From UBA2336 sp964404445 (GTDB lineage Bacteria > Bacteroidota > Bacteroidia > Cytophagales > Cyclobacteriaceae), in assembly GCA_964404445.1 (NCBI GenBank), contig CAYOJW010000002.1:496001-560000 (forward strand): DNA of 64,000 nt, read 5' to 3'. A program made the translations under genes and the position numbers. Positions 1-8,450 of this stretch are shown in pieces. The stretch's first letter is position 1. Every line of letters begins with the position of its first letter. The notes beneath the pieces are model-generated. The model was not told the DNA's origin and made no database searches. It was given only the letters and a program-made list of their open reading frames with translations.

Positions 1-397
1 GCTCTTGCTTTAACGTGGCTGTGTTTTCAAAAGCCTTAACTTTTAAAATAATGTAACCGTTTATGTCGCTGATTATGCCTAAGTAAAAACCGGATATGCT
101 CACGCTCAGCATCACGTTGTCTTTCGTTAACAAGGTTGTAACGCTATCGGTAAAATACCCGCTTTTCAATTCCTGATCCAGGCTCTCCCGGAAAGCTGCG
201 TCAGCACAAATACTGTGAAAATACCTGCCGCTTAGCTCTCCGGAAGTAAACCCCGTTAACTGCTCTACTTCACTCCCCACTGCCTGGATCGTATGATCCA
301 ATCGAAGGATGATAGAATCGGTAAAAAAAGTGTTCAGCTTATCCACCACTTCATCTATTGAAATGATCAGACTCGCTAATTCTTGCATTCTATGCAT
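1..397 (-). CDS. PAS-domain protein, 3' part cut by window edge
   Basis: Translation of the minus strand from an ATG at 397 (or the in-frame ATG at 388) stays open to base 1, giving about 130 residues. The sequence is PAS-like: a hydrophobic N-terminal helix, then HTIQAVGSEVEQLTGFTSGEL, the usual 'memory of the question plus Y/F-G-x-E-L' stretch of PAS domains, followed by alternating beta strands. The output domain, if any, lies beyond the left edge. It starts 24 bases after the stop of the HAMP/GAF/PAS sensor on the same strand, so it is probably the last or next gene of that operon and could be the effector (for example a kinase) that the upstream sensor lacks. Family assignment is by pattern only; the exact start is uncertain. 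Confidence 0.6.
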   Translation of the reverse strand, partial: MHRMQELASLIISIDEVVDKLNTFFTDSIILRLDHTIQAVGSEVEQLTGFTSGELSGRYFHSICADAAFRESLDQELKSGYFTDSVTTLLTKDNVMLSVSISGFYLGIISDINGYIILKVKAFENTATLKQE

Positions 398-420
398 ATA
401 CTTCGATTGTTTATACCCCA

Positions 421-2469
421 CTACGCTACTGTTTCTTCTTCCGCAACAGACATTTCTGTTTCCTGGCGGTTGTAAAACTTAGCGCCCAACTGCTCTGATT
501 GTTGCTGCGCAAGTGCAGCAATTTTTTCTGCTTCATTTTTCGCAACGGTAATGTCGGTTACATCTTTGGTAAAGATGGCCACACCGGTAATAACCCCGCT
601 GTCATCGCGCAGGGGCACCTGGTTAGTGGTAAGGTGTACTTCCTTACCGTTTGCGATATAGTGTTCATTTTGTGTAATGCTTTCGCCATTCAACACACGG
701 CTGTAGGTTCTTCTGCGCTCGGCACGTTGTGCTTCGGGCAACAGGCTGAGCATATCAACGCCTTTGGCAATTTTAAACTCGTTGCCTACGGCACGCTCAA
801 ACGCTTTGTTGAAGTTTACGATTCTATAATCGTGGTCGATGGTTGCGATCATATCGGTCGAAACATTGAGCAACTCGGTTGTGAACTGCTCTTTGGTTTG
901 CACCTCGCGCATTACCCGTTGCATTTCTTCTTGTGTAGCCGAAAGCTCTTCCATGTTCTGGCGCATTTCTTCTTCCTGCGCACGCATTTGTTCGGCCTGT
1001 ACCTGGGTTTCTTCCAACAGTTTTTTGGTATGGCTGTTAACCTTTACCGAAGAAATGGTAGAGGCAATGCTTTCGCCTAATTTCTCTACAAACTCAACCT
1101 GGTACGCTTCAATGGTTTGGAACGAAGCGATTTCGAGTACACCAAAAATATTATCGTTGAGCTTTAACGGAACAACCAACAGATTTTTAGGCAACGCTTC
1201 ACCCAAGCCCGAAGTGATTTTTATATAATCGCCCGGTATATCGGATATGTAAATGGTTTCGCGTTCTAAAATACACTGGCCGGTAATGCCTTCACCCAAC
1301 TCGACACGCTTGCTCAAAAATTTCTTGCGGTTGTACGCATAGCAAGCCACTAATTCCAAAAATGTGTCTTGTTGGTTTTCGTCATTCACTAAGAACAACG
1401 CGCCCTGGTTTGCGTTCATGTATTTTACCAGGTTACTGATGATGCTGTCTGAAAGCTCGCTCAAATTATCGTTGCGTGTACGCAGGGTTTCGGCAAAACG
1501 TGCCAGCCCTTCGGTACTCCAGTTACGTTTGCGGTCTTCATCGGCAGCTTGTTTGAGGTTGTCGCGCATACGAATCAGGGCTTCGCCCATGGTGTCGTCT
1601 TCGCTCAGCATCTCAAAATTACTTTCATAGTTTCCTTTACCGATGTTCTCGGCAAATACTACTTTATCTTTCAGTCCCACCAGCATGCTTTCGATGGCTT
1701 CGGCCATGCGGCCGATTTCATCGCGGCCCTTCTTTAACGTTACCGACACAAACTTTCCTTTTGAAAGTGTGGTGATCAGGTCGCTCAGGCCGGCAATCGG
1801 CTTGGTGATGTACGTGATCGAGAAGTACGCTGCATACGCACCAATAACTAAGAATAATACCATATTGGCGATGTAGAGGTATGTTAACATGCGCGAAGAA
1901 GTTTCCTTCTCGGCATTGGCTTCGCTTAACAGTTGGTTAAGGTACGCTGTTGACTTGGCAATGACTTCATTAAAATTTTTGAAGGCCGGTGTGATTTTAT
2001 CATCCATGGCTGTAATGGCTTCGTCAACCGCTTCATCGTTGCTGTACGTGCTGTCGTCATACAGCACATCCATAACTTTCTTCTCGTTGGCTAACAGTAC
2101 ATCAAATGCTTTGCTGATCGCTTTGGTTTCTTCGGCAACCGAACTTTCGAAAAGAGCCGTAATGGCTGTGAGTTTTTCTTTTTGTGCAGCTACCTCGGTG
2201 GTGTGGATGCTTTTCAGTTTATCCTTTTCTTTGAGGTTGGGCTGGTAAATCCAGTTGTTGGTTAATTTATACGATTCAGAAGCCATTAGCTCGGTTTCCT
2301 TCAGCATGAGTACCATAGGGTAATAGGCTTCGGATACCCGCTGATCGATTTTGCGGTTTTGCCAGGCCGAGTACATACTGACTAAGGTTGTGATGAAGGC
2401 TAACAAGATTATGGCGGCATAGCCCGCCATAATCTTACCAACAATTGAATTTTTAAACTTGTTAAACAT
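421..2469 (-). CDS. Membrane sensor protein with 4HB, HAMP, GAF and PAS domains, no output domain
   Basis: Encodes 682 residues: transmembrane helix about 15-35, periplasmic helical sensor of the four-helix-bundle MCP type about 36-195, second transmembrane helix 196-219, HAMP about 221-273 (contains TKPIAGLSDLITTLSKGKF), GAF about 340-480, a Glu/Gln-rich coiled coil 481-528 (QAEQMRAQEEEMRQNMEELS) and PAS about 530-650. No histidine-kinase, chemotaxis-methylation, GGDEF or phosphatase domain is visible, so it must signal through another protein. It lies 32 bases behind a PstS-like binding protein and a porin gene, suggesting that it senses what those two proteins handle (inference). Domain architecture is clear; ligand and partner are unknown. 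Confidence 0.8.
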   Translation of the reverse strand: MFNKFKNSIVGKIMAGYAAIILLAFITTLVSMYSAWQNRKIDQRVSEAYYPMVLMLKETELMASESYKLTNNWIYQPNLKEKDKLKSIHTTEVAAQKEKLTAITALFESSVAEETKAISKAFDVLLANEKKVMDVLYDDSTYSNDEAVDEAITAMDDKITPAFKNFNEVIAKSTAYLNQLLSEANAEKETSSRMLTYLYIANMVLFLVIGAYAAYFSITYITKPIAGLSDLITTLSKGKFVSVTLKKGRDEIGRMAEAIESMLVGLKDKVVFAENIGKGNYESNFEMLSEDDTMGEALIRMRDNLKQAADEDRKRNWSTEGLARFAETLRTRNDNLSELSDSIISNLVKYMNANQGALFLVNDENQQDTFLELVACYAYNRKKFLSKRVELGEGITGQCILERETIYISDIPGDYIKITSGLGEALPKNLLVVPLKLNDNIFGVLEIASFQTIEAYQVEFVEKLGESIASTISSVKVNSHTKKLLEETQVQAEQMRAQEEEMRQNMEELSATQEEMQRVMREVQTKEQFTTELLNVSTDMIATIDHDYRIVNFNKAFERAVGNEFKIAKGVDMLSLLPEAQRAERRRTYSRVLNGESITQNEHYIANGKEVHLTTNQVPLRDDSGVITGVAIFTKDVTDITVAKNEAEKIAALAQQQSEQLGAKFYNRQETEMSVAEEETVA

Positions 2470-2501
2470 AATGGTTCTGTTAAAAGAGTTCGCTTAAAAA
2501 C

Positions 2502-2948
2502 TTATTGTACAATCAATACTACTTTAACTTTGGCTTTGGCTTCGGCTGTTAATGAGGCCGTGCTTACAAAACCGATCGCACCTGCTTCTTCGGCCACGAA
2601 ATCAATAATGGCTGCGTCTGATGCTAATTTATCCTGGGGTTTTTCACCGCTTTCGTATTGCTTGGCGCTGAAGTATGTTTCCACATCGCTGGCGCTCATG
2701 CCCAATACTTTCGAGTAGAAAGCATCCTGCTCGGCACATTTTGTTTTGCGGTCAACCGGCTTGATGTTTTTGTTCAGTTCCGGCCAGCGCTTTTTGATTT
2801 TGCGCAACCAGTAGAGTTTTACCTCACCGGCTGATAATTTATCGACAGGGTTTTCTTTGTTCACGATCACCGCGATGTCGTTGGCTGCGGGCGCAAAGGC
2901 TGTGAGGGTTACGCTCAGCATTGCGACTATAAAAAATATTGTTTTCAT
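2502..2948 (-). CDS. Small periplasmic PstS-like substrate-binding protein
   Basis: A 148-residue protein with a signal peptide (MKTIFFIVAMLSVTLTAFAPA) and the body of the phosphate-binding-protein-like family: DIAVIVNKENPVDKLSAGEV near the N terminus, a conserved WP pair (KKRWPELNKNIKPVDR), and GAIGFVS near the C terminus, as in one lobe of PstS. True PstS is about twice as long, and no pstCAB genes are nearby, so transport is unlikely; binding and presentation of an anion to a sensor is the better guess. It sits between a porin gene (32 bases upstream) and a membrane sensor gene (32 bases downstream). Family by motif; ligand is inference. Confidence 0.72.
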   Translation of the reverse strand: MKTIFFIVAMLSVTLTAFAPAANDIAVIVNKENPVDKLSAGEVKLYWLRKIKKRWPELNKNIKPVDRKTKCAEQDAFYSKVLGMSASDVETYFSAKQYESGEKPQDKLASDAAIIDFVAEEAGAIGFVSTASLTAEAKAKVKVVLIVQ

Positions 2949-2980
2949 TTCTGTCTATTTATTTAATAGTAGCTTAGTTA

Positions 2981-4186
2981 TTAGAATGCAAAGGCGAATT
3001 GTAAACGTACACCACCTCTTTTTGAGCTATTCTCTATATCGTTGTTACCAGGAGCGAAAGGAACACCGTTAGCCTGAGCGATTCCATCTAAGAATGCACC
3101 AGAATAGTATTGGTTTTCAACATGGTGTTCGTACTCAACTTTGGCTATAAAATTCGCGTTGAATTTGTAGCGCGCACCAATGGTAAGTGTGTTGATTTTA
3201 ACCGGAACCGGTGAAAAATAAAGATCGGCTTCTGTTTCGCTCTTACCGGCTTGCGAGTAGTTATACAATACATACGGTGTAATTTTATCGGTTACTTTAT
3301 AACCGCCATACACATAGTATGAATAGCTGCTGGCATCCTGTATGTTATCGAATTTGCTGTTCTGTCTGGTAAACTCAGCAATAAATTCAGGTTTTTTTTC
3401 GGCATTCATGTATGCGGCAGCCACCGTTAGTAATTGCACTCTTCCGTTATCGGGAAGTGAAGCAACGTATCCGTTAGGGTTCGATTTGCCTTGTTCAATT
3501 CTGTCGAACATACCCGAAGCAATCACTTTTAAGCCTTCAATTGGCTCGGCTCCGATTTGTGTGGTAACGGCTACGTGGTTATCCCATTTGTCGTTTGAGC
3601 CGTGGTAGCCAACACCGTTTGCCACCAATACTTTATAGAAAAAGCGGGCGTTGGTAATGTTTTCGCCTTCAAACTGGATACCCGTATCGCGAAACTGAGT
3701 TTGACCGCCTTCGCTTACCGGACGGATTGCATACGGACGCTGAATGGTAGGCTGTAATACAAGACCTAAGGTAAACTGGTTGTTCCAGTAACCGATAGGC
3801 GTAAACATTTTACCCACACGTACGCTGAAATAATCCTGGATGTAATATTTAAGCGCCAGGCGTTGCAGTTCAAAGTTGAACGTGTTTCCGGTATTCTTAA
3901 AACTTACTTCGCTCAATACCGAAATGCGTTCGCTGATTTGCGATGTAACAAATAACACATAGTTGCCAGTGTTAAAGTTTGTTTTGGAATCAAAGGTGCT
4001 ATCGGCCACAGTGGCCTTAAACCCGTTTGCCGGATCAACAAAGCTTGTAATCCTGTTTTTATCGGTTCTGTTCGAGAACCCCACCTCGGGCTGGCCAAAG
4101 AAACGGATTTTGGTATCTTGTGCCATCGATACCGTTGTGCCGCACATCAAGGCTGCAGCTACCACAATTTTTACGATTACTTTCAT
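2981..4186 (-). CDS. Outer-membrane porin-like beta-barrel protein
   Basis: A 401-residue protein with a clear signal peptide ending ...GTTVSMAQ (residues 1-23), alternating amphipathic strands throughout and a C-terminal strand ending in Phe (VRLQFAFAF), as expected for a BamA-inserted barrel. Segments such as ALKYYIQDYFSVRVGKMFTPIG and the absence of a plug domain place it with OprO/OprP-type porins rather than TonB receptors. It is the first gene of a four-gene minus-strand run followed by a PstS-like protein and two PAS-type sensors. The 269 bases upstream should hold the promoter, but I see no good TAnnTTTG element. Barrel identity is strong; phosphate selectivity is inference from the neighbour. 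Confidence 0.75.
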   Translation of the reverse strand: MKVIVKIVVAAALMCGTTVSMAQDTKIRFFGQPEVGFSNRTDKNRITSFVDPANGFKATVADSTFDSKTNFNTGNYVLFVTSQISERISVLSEVSFKNTGNTFNFELQRLALKYYIQDYFSVRVGKMFTPIGYWNNQFTLGLVLQPTIQRPYAIRPVSEGGQTQFRDTGIQFEGENITNARFFYKVLVANGVGYHGSNDKWDNHVAVTTQIGAEPIEGLKVIASGMFDRIEQGKSNPNGYVASLPDNGRVQLLTVAAAYMNAEKKPEFIAEFTRQNSKFDNIQDASSYSYYVYGGYKVTDKITPYVLYNYSQAGKSETEADLYFSPVPVKINTLTIGARYKFNANFIAKVEYEHHVENQYYSGAFLDGIAQANGVPFAPGNNDIENSSKRGGVRLQFAFAF

Positions 4187-4455
4187 GTTATTTTAGTTGA
4201 TTAATTAATGATGTTAAAAATGCTGTTGCTTTTTTTGAATTACACTGCAATAGTAGTGGCATACGCTTAACAGCACGAGCGCCAATGAGTAAGTGGCGGG
4301 CATGAATGAGCAGGCGATTGAATCGCGGGTTAAAGCATTACTTTAACCTATACAAAATCAATGAAAATAATATTGGCCGAAAAGGTGTATCAGGCAAACA
4401 TTTTCTGTTTGTACGAACAATTTCAAAATAAAAACGAAGTAAATGCAGCTTTTGC

Positions 4456-5205
4456 TTAGTCGCGGCTGCCAATGCGGGTGAGGAAACTCTCTTTCTTGCG
4501 TTTGCTTACATCGAGCGAGCGGTCGTTGGCCATTACTACATACCCGCCTTCACCGCGCACATATTTTTTTATGGCGTTCAGGTTAATGAGGTACGAGTTG
4601 TGTATCCTGAAAAAGTTATGGTCGGTCAGCATTTCGTCATACTCTTTTAAGGTACGGCTTACCACGTGCTTTTTTCCGTCATCGGTAACAATTTCGGTAT
4701 AGTTACTGGACGCCTCGCAATACAGGATGTTCGATACCTTTACAAACAGCAGCCCTTCGGTTGTGGGCAATGCCAATTTGTAGTTTTCGCTTGTTGTGTT
4801 GCGTAAATTCTGTACTAAGTGCTCTAAGCGCAACGAAATATTATCTGTCAGTTTTTTGTTTACTTTTTCTATGGCTTGTTTCAACTCCCCGATCTCAATT
4901 GGTTTCAGTAGGTAATCGATGGCCGAAAACTTAAAGGCTTTAATGGCAAACTCTGAGTGTGCGGTAGTAAAGATCACCTCAAAGTTGATGTCTTTAATAC
5001 GGGTTAGCAGGTCGAAACCGGTTTCGCGCTGCATTTGAATATCTAAGAAAACGATTTCGGGCTTAAATTCTTTAATAGCTTTAATGCCCTCGTCCACATT
5101 TTGGCAAAGCGCTGATACCTTAATGTCTTCACAAAAATCTTCGAGCAGGATACGCATGTTTTCCCTGCTTTTGTATTCATCGTCAACAATAACGGCCTTT
5201 AGCAT
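4456..5205 (-). CDS. LytTR-family response regulator
   Basis: A 249-residue regulator. The receiver domain (1-120) has the acidic pair D8/D9, phosphoacceptor D55 in IVFLDIQM, T81 and K101 in YLLKPIE. After a linker, a LytTR DNA-binding domain follows (about 145-245) with the family phrases CEASSNYTEI, SRTLKEYDEML and FFRIHNSYLINLNAIKKY. The LytS-like kinase starts 151 bases away on the other strand, and the two should form a pair. It lies 269 bases upstream of the porin operon in the same direction, making that operon a plausible target, though this is inference. Confidence 0.92.
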   Translation of the reverse strand: MLKAVIVDDEYKSRENMRILLEDFCEDIKVSALCQNVDEGIKAIKEFKPEIVFLDIQMQRETGFDLLTRIKDINFEVIFTTAHSEFAIKAFKFSAIDYLLKPIEIGELKQAIEKVNKKLTDNISLRLEHLVQNLRNTTSENYKLALPTTEGLLFVKVSNILYCEASSNYTEIVTDDGKKHVVSRTLKEYDEMLTDHNFFRIHNSYLINLNAIKKYVRGEGGYVVMANDRSLDVSKRKKESFLTRIGSRD

Positions 5206-5356
5206 AGGCTTAAAAGTAACTTTTTAGTTTTATTTCCGGTTGAAATACTACGCCAATTTCGTATTATTTTTCAACTGTGGGCACACCATTTTTCCAAATT
5301 ATGTAATATTTATTGCTTTTTTTTAGCTATCGTTACACTATTACGGCTTTACCGGT

Positions 5357-7480
5357 ATGCTAACATTTCTGCGGATTGTTTCTGATTATGGTGTGGGGTA
5401 TGCGAAATCGAGATCCCAGAAAAGGAATATCATCCTCTCGAACTACATCTCGCTAATCGCCTTCACAGCCATGCTTGTTCTTGCAGGAACTATATTCGCC
5501 TTTTATAGTTTTTCTACGATTGGCGTTGTGGTGCGCATTCTAATTGCCGGCCTTATTTTTCTGATTCCATTGGTTTTCAATAAATTAGGATTTACCACAA
5601 CCAGCCGTGTGTTGCTAAGCTGGCTTACACCGGTTTTTGTTATGGGGATCACCATACTCGATTTGCGTGCGGGCGAGGTTATGTCGTCATCCTCGATGGT
5701 TGGCCTGCGGTTGTTTTTGCTGGCCGGTATCTGTTTTCCGTTCCTGATTTTCGACCTGAGCGAAAAATACCTGCTGTTTATTGGTTTGGCCGCCCCGGTA
5801 TTAATCCTGGTTTTCTTCGACCCCATTTTTAACCTGTTCGATGTAACCTACCTGCGAAATGTCGAAAACGACAAGTTTTATGGGTTCAGTAATGTGCGGG
5901 CTACCATATCGGCCATTGCCATTTGCCTGAGCTTGTACTTTTTGAAACGAATTGTTGAGCATAGCGAGCAGGTTAATGCCAACCTGTTATTGCAACTACA
6001 CGAAAAAAACAAGCTGATCCACCAGCAGGCGCGTGACGAGGTAAACAAATTAAACCTCGAACTGAGCACCAACTTAGAGCTGTTAAAAATAAGTGAGAAC
6101 CGTTACCGGTCGTTGTTTGAGCAGGCATCAGATTTAATTGCCGTGTTTGAACTAAACGGCAAGTTTATCGATGTAAACGACAGTTTGTGCCAGGCAAGCG
6201 GGTATAACCGCCAGGAACTTTTAACCAGGCGTGCCGATGACCTCATCAAACCCGAAGATTTAAAAAGACAACCGCTCCGGTACAATGACGTGATCAACGG
6301 CCAACACCTGCTCAGCAATTTGCGCATCGTAAAAAAATCAGGCCAGGTAATTGATATTGAGGCCAACATTAAACGCATACAGGGCGACAAAATTTTTATG
6401 ATTGCCCGCGATGTAACGCAACTGCGCGCGGTACAACAGCAAATACTCATCAGCGAAGCCAACTTCCGCAATGCCTTTGAATACTCGGCCGCTGGCATGG
6501 CGCTCATCGACATGGACAGCCGTTGGCTGCGGGTAAACAAAGAACTTTGCCACATTACAGGCTATACTGAACAAGAACTGCTCCTGTTCCGTGTACAAGA
6601 CATTATCGTTCCCGAAGAAATACAGCACAGCCTTACCGTGCAGGCCGAACTGCGCACAGGCAAACGCGAACATATCCGCACCCAAAGGCGGTACGTGCAC
6701 AAAAACGGTTCCATCGTTTGGGTAAACCTGAACGTATCAACGGTTAAAAACACTGACGGCACACCTCTGTACATGGTCGCCCAGATTGAGGACATTACCG
6801 AACATAAACTGCGCGAACGCGAACTGGCCGAAGCCAACAAAAAAATTGGTGAACTGCGCCTGCGTGCTCTCAGCTCGGTAATGAACCCGCATTTCGTATT
6901 TAATGTACTTAGCTCCATCCAGTTTTTTATTGCCCGCAACGATCGGTTAAACGCCATCAATTACCTGTCGATGTTTTCGCGCTTAGTGCGTAACATTTTA
7001 AAACACTCGGCCAACAACCGCATCCGCCTGTCGGAAGAGATTGAACTGCTGCACACGTATGTCGATCTTGAAAAAATGCGATTCGAAAATAAATTCGATT
7101 TCACGCTCACCGTACCACCCGACCTCGAAACGGAGTCTATCACCATTCCATCGCTGCTCATCCAGCCGTATGTAGAAAACGCCATCCTGCACGGACTTTA
7201 CAATAAAGAAGGCCAGGGCAAGCTGCACATATCGGTTTTTACTGAAAGCCAACTGCTTGTATTTGAAATCACAGACGATGGCATCGGGCGCGAAGCCGCC
7301 ATGAAACTGCGCGACAAAAATTTCCCCGATCACAAATCCATTGGCATGAATGTTACCAAAGAACGGCTCAAGCTCATCAACCAGGGCCACCAGGCCAATG
7401 TTGAAATCGAAGACCTGTTGGACGAAAACGGAAACACCGGCACCCGTGTGCGCGTTAAGGTTGTATTTGATGTTGAATAG
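5357..7480 (+). CDS. LytS-like membrane sensor histidine kinase with two PAS domains
   Basis: A 707-residue kinase. Residues about 25-195 form six hydrophobic segments of an integral-membrane sensor. Two PAS domains follow (about 245-355, starting ENRYRSLFEQASDLIAV, and 370-490, starting EANFRNAFEYSAAGMAL). The kinase core is the His_kinase/LytS type: phosphoacceptor in NPHFVFNVLSSIQFF (about residue 512), N-box QPYVENAILHG and G-box TDDGIGREAA. It is divergent from a LytTR regulator (start-to-start 151 bases), the usual kinase/regulator pairing. The ATG at 5357 follows a T-rich stretch; no Shine-Dalgarno is visible. Signal is unknown; two PAS domains after a membrane region suggest both membrane and cytoplasmic inputs. 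Confidence 0.93.
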   Translation: MLTFLRIVSDYGVGYAKSRSQKRNIILSNYISLIAFTAMLVLAGTIFAFYSFSTIGVVVRILIAGLIFLIPLVFNKLGFTTTSRVLLSWLTPVFVMGITILDLRAGEVMSSSSMVGLRLFLLAGICFPFLIFDLSEKYLLFIGLAAPVLILVFFDPIFNLFDVTYLRNVENDKFYGFSNVRATISAIAICLSLYFLKRIVEHSEQVNANLLLQLHEKNKLIHQQARDEVNKLNLELSTNLELLKISENRYRSLFEQASDLIAVFELNGKFIDVNDSLCQASGYNRQELLTRRADDLIKPEDLKRQPLRYNDVINGQHLLSNLRIVKKSGQVIDIEANIKRIQGDKIFMIARDVTQLRAVQQQILISEANFRNAFEYSAAGMALIDMDSRWLRVNKELCHITGYTEQELLLFRVQDIIVPEEIQHSLTVQAELRTGKREHIRTQRRYVHKNGSIVWVNLNVSTVKNTDGTPLYMVAQIEDITEHKLRERELAEANKKIGELRLRALSSVMNPHFVFNVLSSIQFFIARNDRLNAINYLSMFSRLVRNILKHSANNRIRLSEEIELLHTYVDLEKMRFENKFDFTLTVPPDLETESITIPSLLIQPYVENAILHGLYNKEGQGKLHISVFTESQLLVFEITDDGIGREAAMKLRDKNFPDHKSIGMNVTKERLKLINQGHQANVEIEDLLDENGNTGTRVRVKVVFDVE

Positions 7481-7562
7481 TGTTTTTTTCAGGTAAAAAA
7501 TAACCTGACAAAAATCACCCCTTTGCTTGACCATACTCAACGGAGGCGTTTTGGCAGTATTT

Positions 7563-7570
7563 TACATTTG
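7563..7570 (+). promoter_or_regulatory. Bacteroidota -7 element TACATTTG before the universal stress gene
   Basis: TACATTTG fits TAnnTTTG and lies 21 bases before the ATG at 7591. No TTG sits at the ideal -33 distance, so this is a partial promoter match. Confidence 0.5.
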
Positions 7571-7590
7571 GTGTACTAATCTTTAACGTT

Positions 7591-8445
7591 ATGAAAAAGC
7601 TACTGGTACCCTGCGATTTCTCTAAACCTGCCCTGCATGCGTTTGAATTTGCGTTAGATATGGCCGCCAAATCGGCCAACAGCACAGTACACCTGCTACA
7701 CGTAATCGAATTACCGGTGATGAGCGATTCGGTTTTGATGCCCGTATTAAATTTTGAAGAACAACACTTAGAAGATGCCCGCGTACAGGCCGAAAAAGAA
7801 TTTGCAAACCTGAAGAAACAATACAATAAAGACTCCATCAAAATTGAATCGGAAGTATGGTTTGGAAGGCCGGCTGAACAAATCCAGCAATACACAAAAG
7901 ACCACGCCATCGATATGATCGTGATGGGATCGCACGGAGCCAAAGGCATGAAAGAATTTTTTGTAGGCTCTAATGCCGAAAAAATTGTTCGTCACGCACA
8001 GGTACCGGTGTTGGTGTTAAAAGACCGCTACAAAGGCCCGATCAAAAGCATTGTTTTCCCAAACACCCTCGATACCGAAAACCAGGAAACATTGGTACAA
8101 AAAGTAAAAGCACTTCAGCATTTTCTGAAAGCCCACCTGCACATTGTATGGGTAAACACACCCGTGAACTTTACTACCGACACCGTAACACACAAACGCT
8201 TAAACGAATTTGTCAAACGTTTTCAGTTTAAAGATTACAGTTTGCACGTATTTAACCACCTGAATCCCGAAGAGGGCATTCTGGAATTTTCAAACTCGGT
8301 AAATGCTTCGTTAATTGCCATGGGTACGCACGGCCGCAAGGGTTTGGCGCACGTTATGTACGGAAGCCTTACCGAGTCGTTGGTAAACCATAGCGATAAG
8401 CTCATCTGGTCGTACGTGATCAGCACGGATAGCACAAACACCTGA
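7591..8445 (+). CDS. Tandem universal stress protein (two UspA domains)
   Basis: A 284-residue protein made of two Usp domains. Domain 1 (1-145) starts KKLLVPCDFSKPALHAFEFA and ends with the ATP-binding signature GSHGAKGMKEFFVGSNAE followed by PVLVLK. Domain 2 (about 150-280) repeats the fold and carries GTHGRKGLAHVMYGSLTE. Both keep the G-2x-G-9x-G pattern of ATP-binding Usp proteins. It is cytoplasmic and probably supports survival under low oxygen or stress; its stop is only 5 bases before ccoI, so it is likely co-transcribed with oxidase-maturation genes. That links it to microaerobic physiology (inference). Confidence 0.93.
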   Translation: MKKLLVPCDFSKPALHAFEFALDMAAKSANSTVHLLHVIELPVMSDSVLMPVLNFEEQHLEDARVQAEKEFANLKKQYNKDSIKIESEVWFGRPAEQIQQYTKDHAIDMIVMGSHGAKGMKEFFVGSNAEKIVRHAQVPVLVLKDRYKGPIKSIVFPNTLDTENQETLVQKVKALQHFLKAHLHIVWVNTPVNFTTDTVTHKRLNEFVKRFQFKDYSLHVFNHLNPEEGILEFSNSVNASLIAMGTHGRKGLAHVMYGSLTESLVNHSDKLIWSYVISTDSTNT

Positions 8446-8450
8446 TATTG

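Noticed and set aside
499..2248. Several long open frames on the plus strand inside the sensor gene
   Set aside because: They are out of phase with the sensor and show no domain or signal pattern; the minus-strand sensor has clear HAMP, GAF and PAS features.
8448..8450. TTG start of ccoI
   Set aside because: ATG 8451 follows at once and is the normal start codon.
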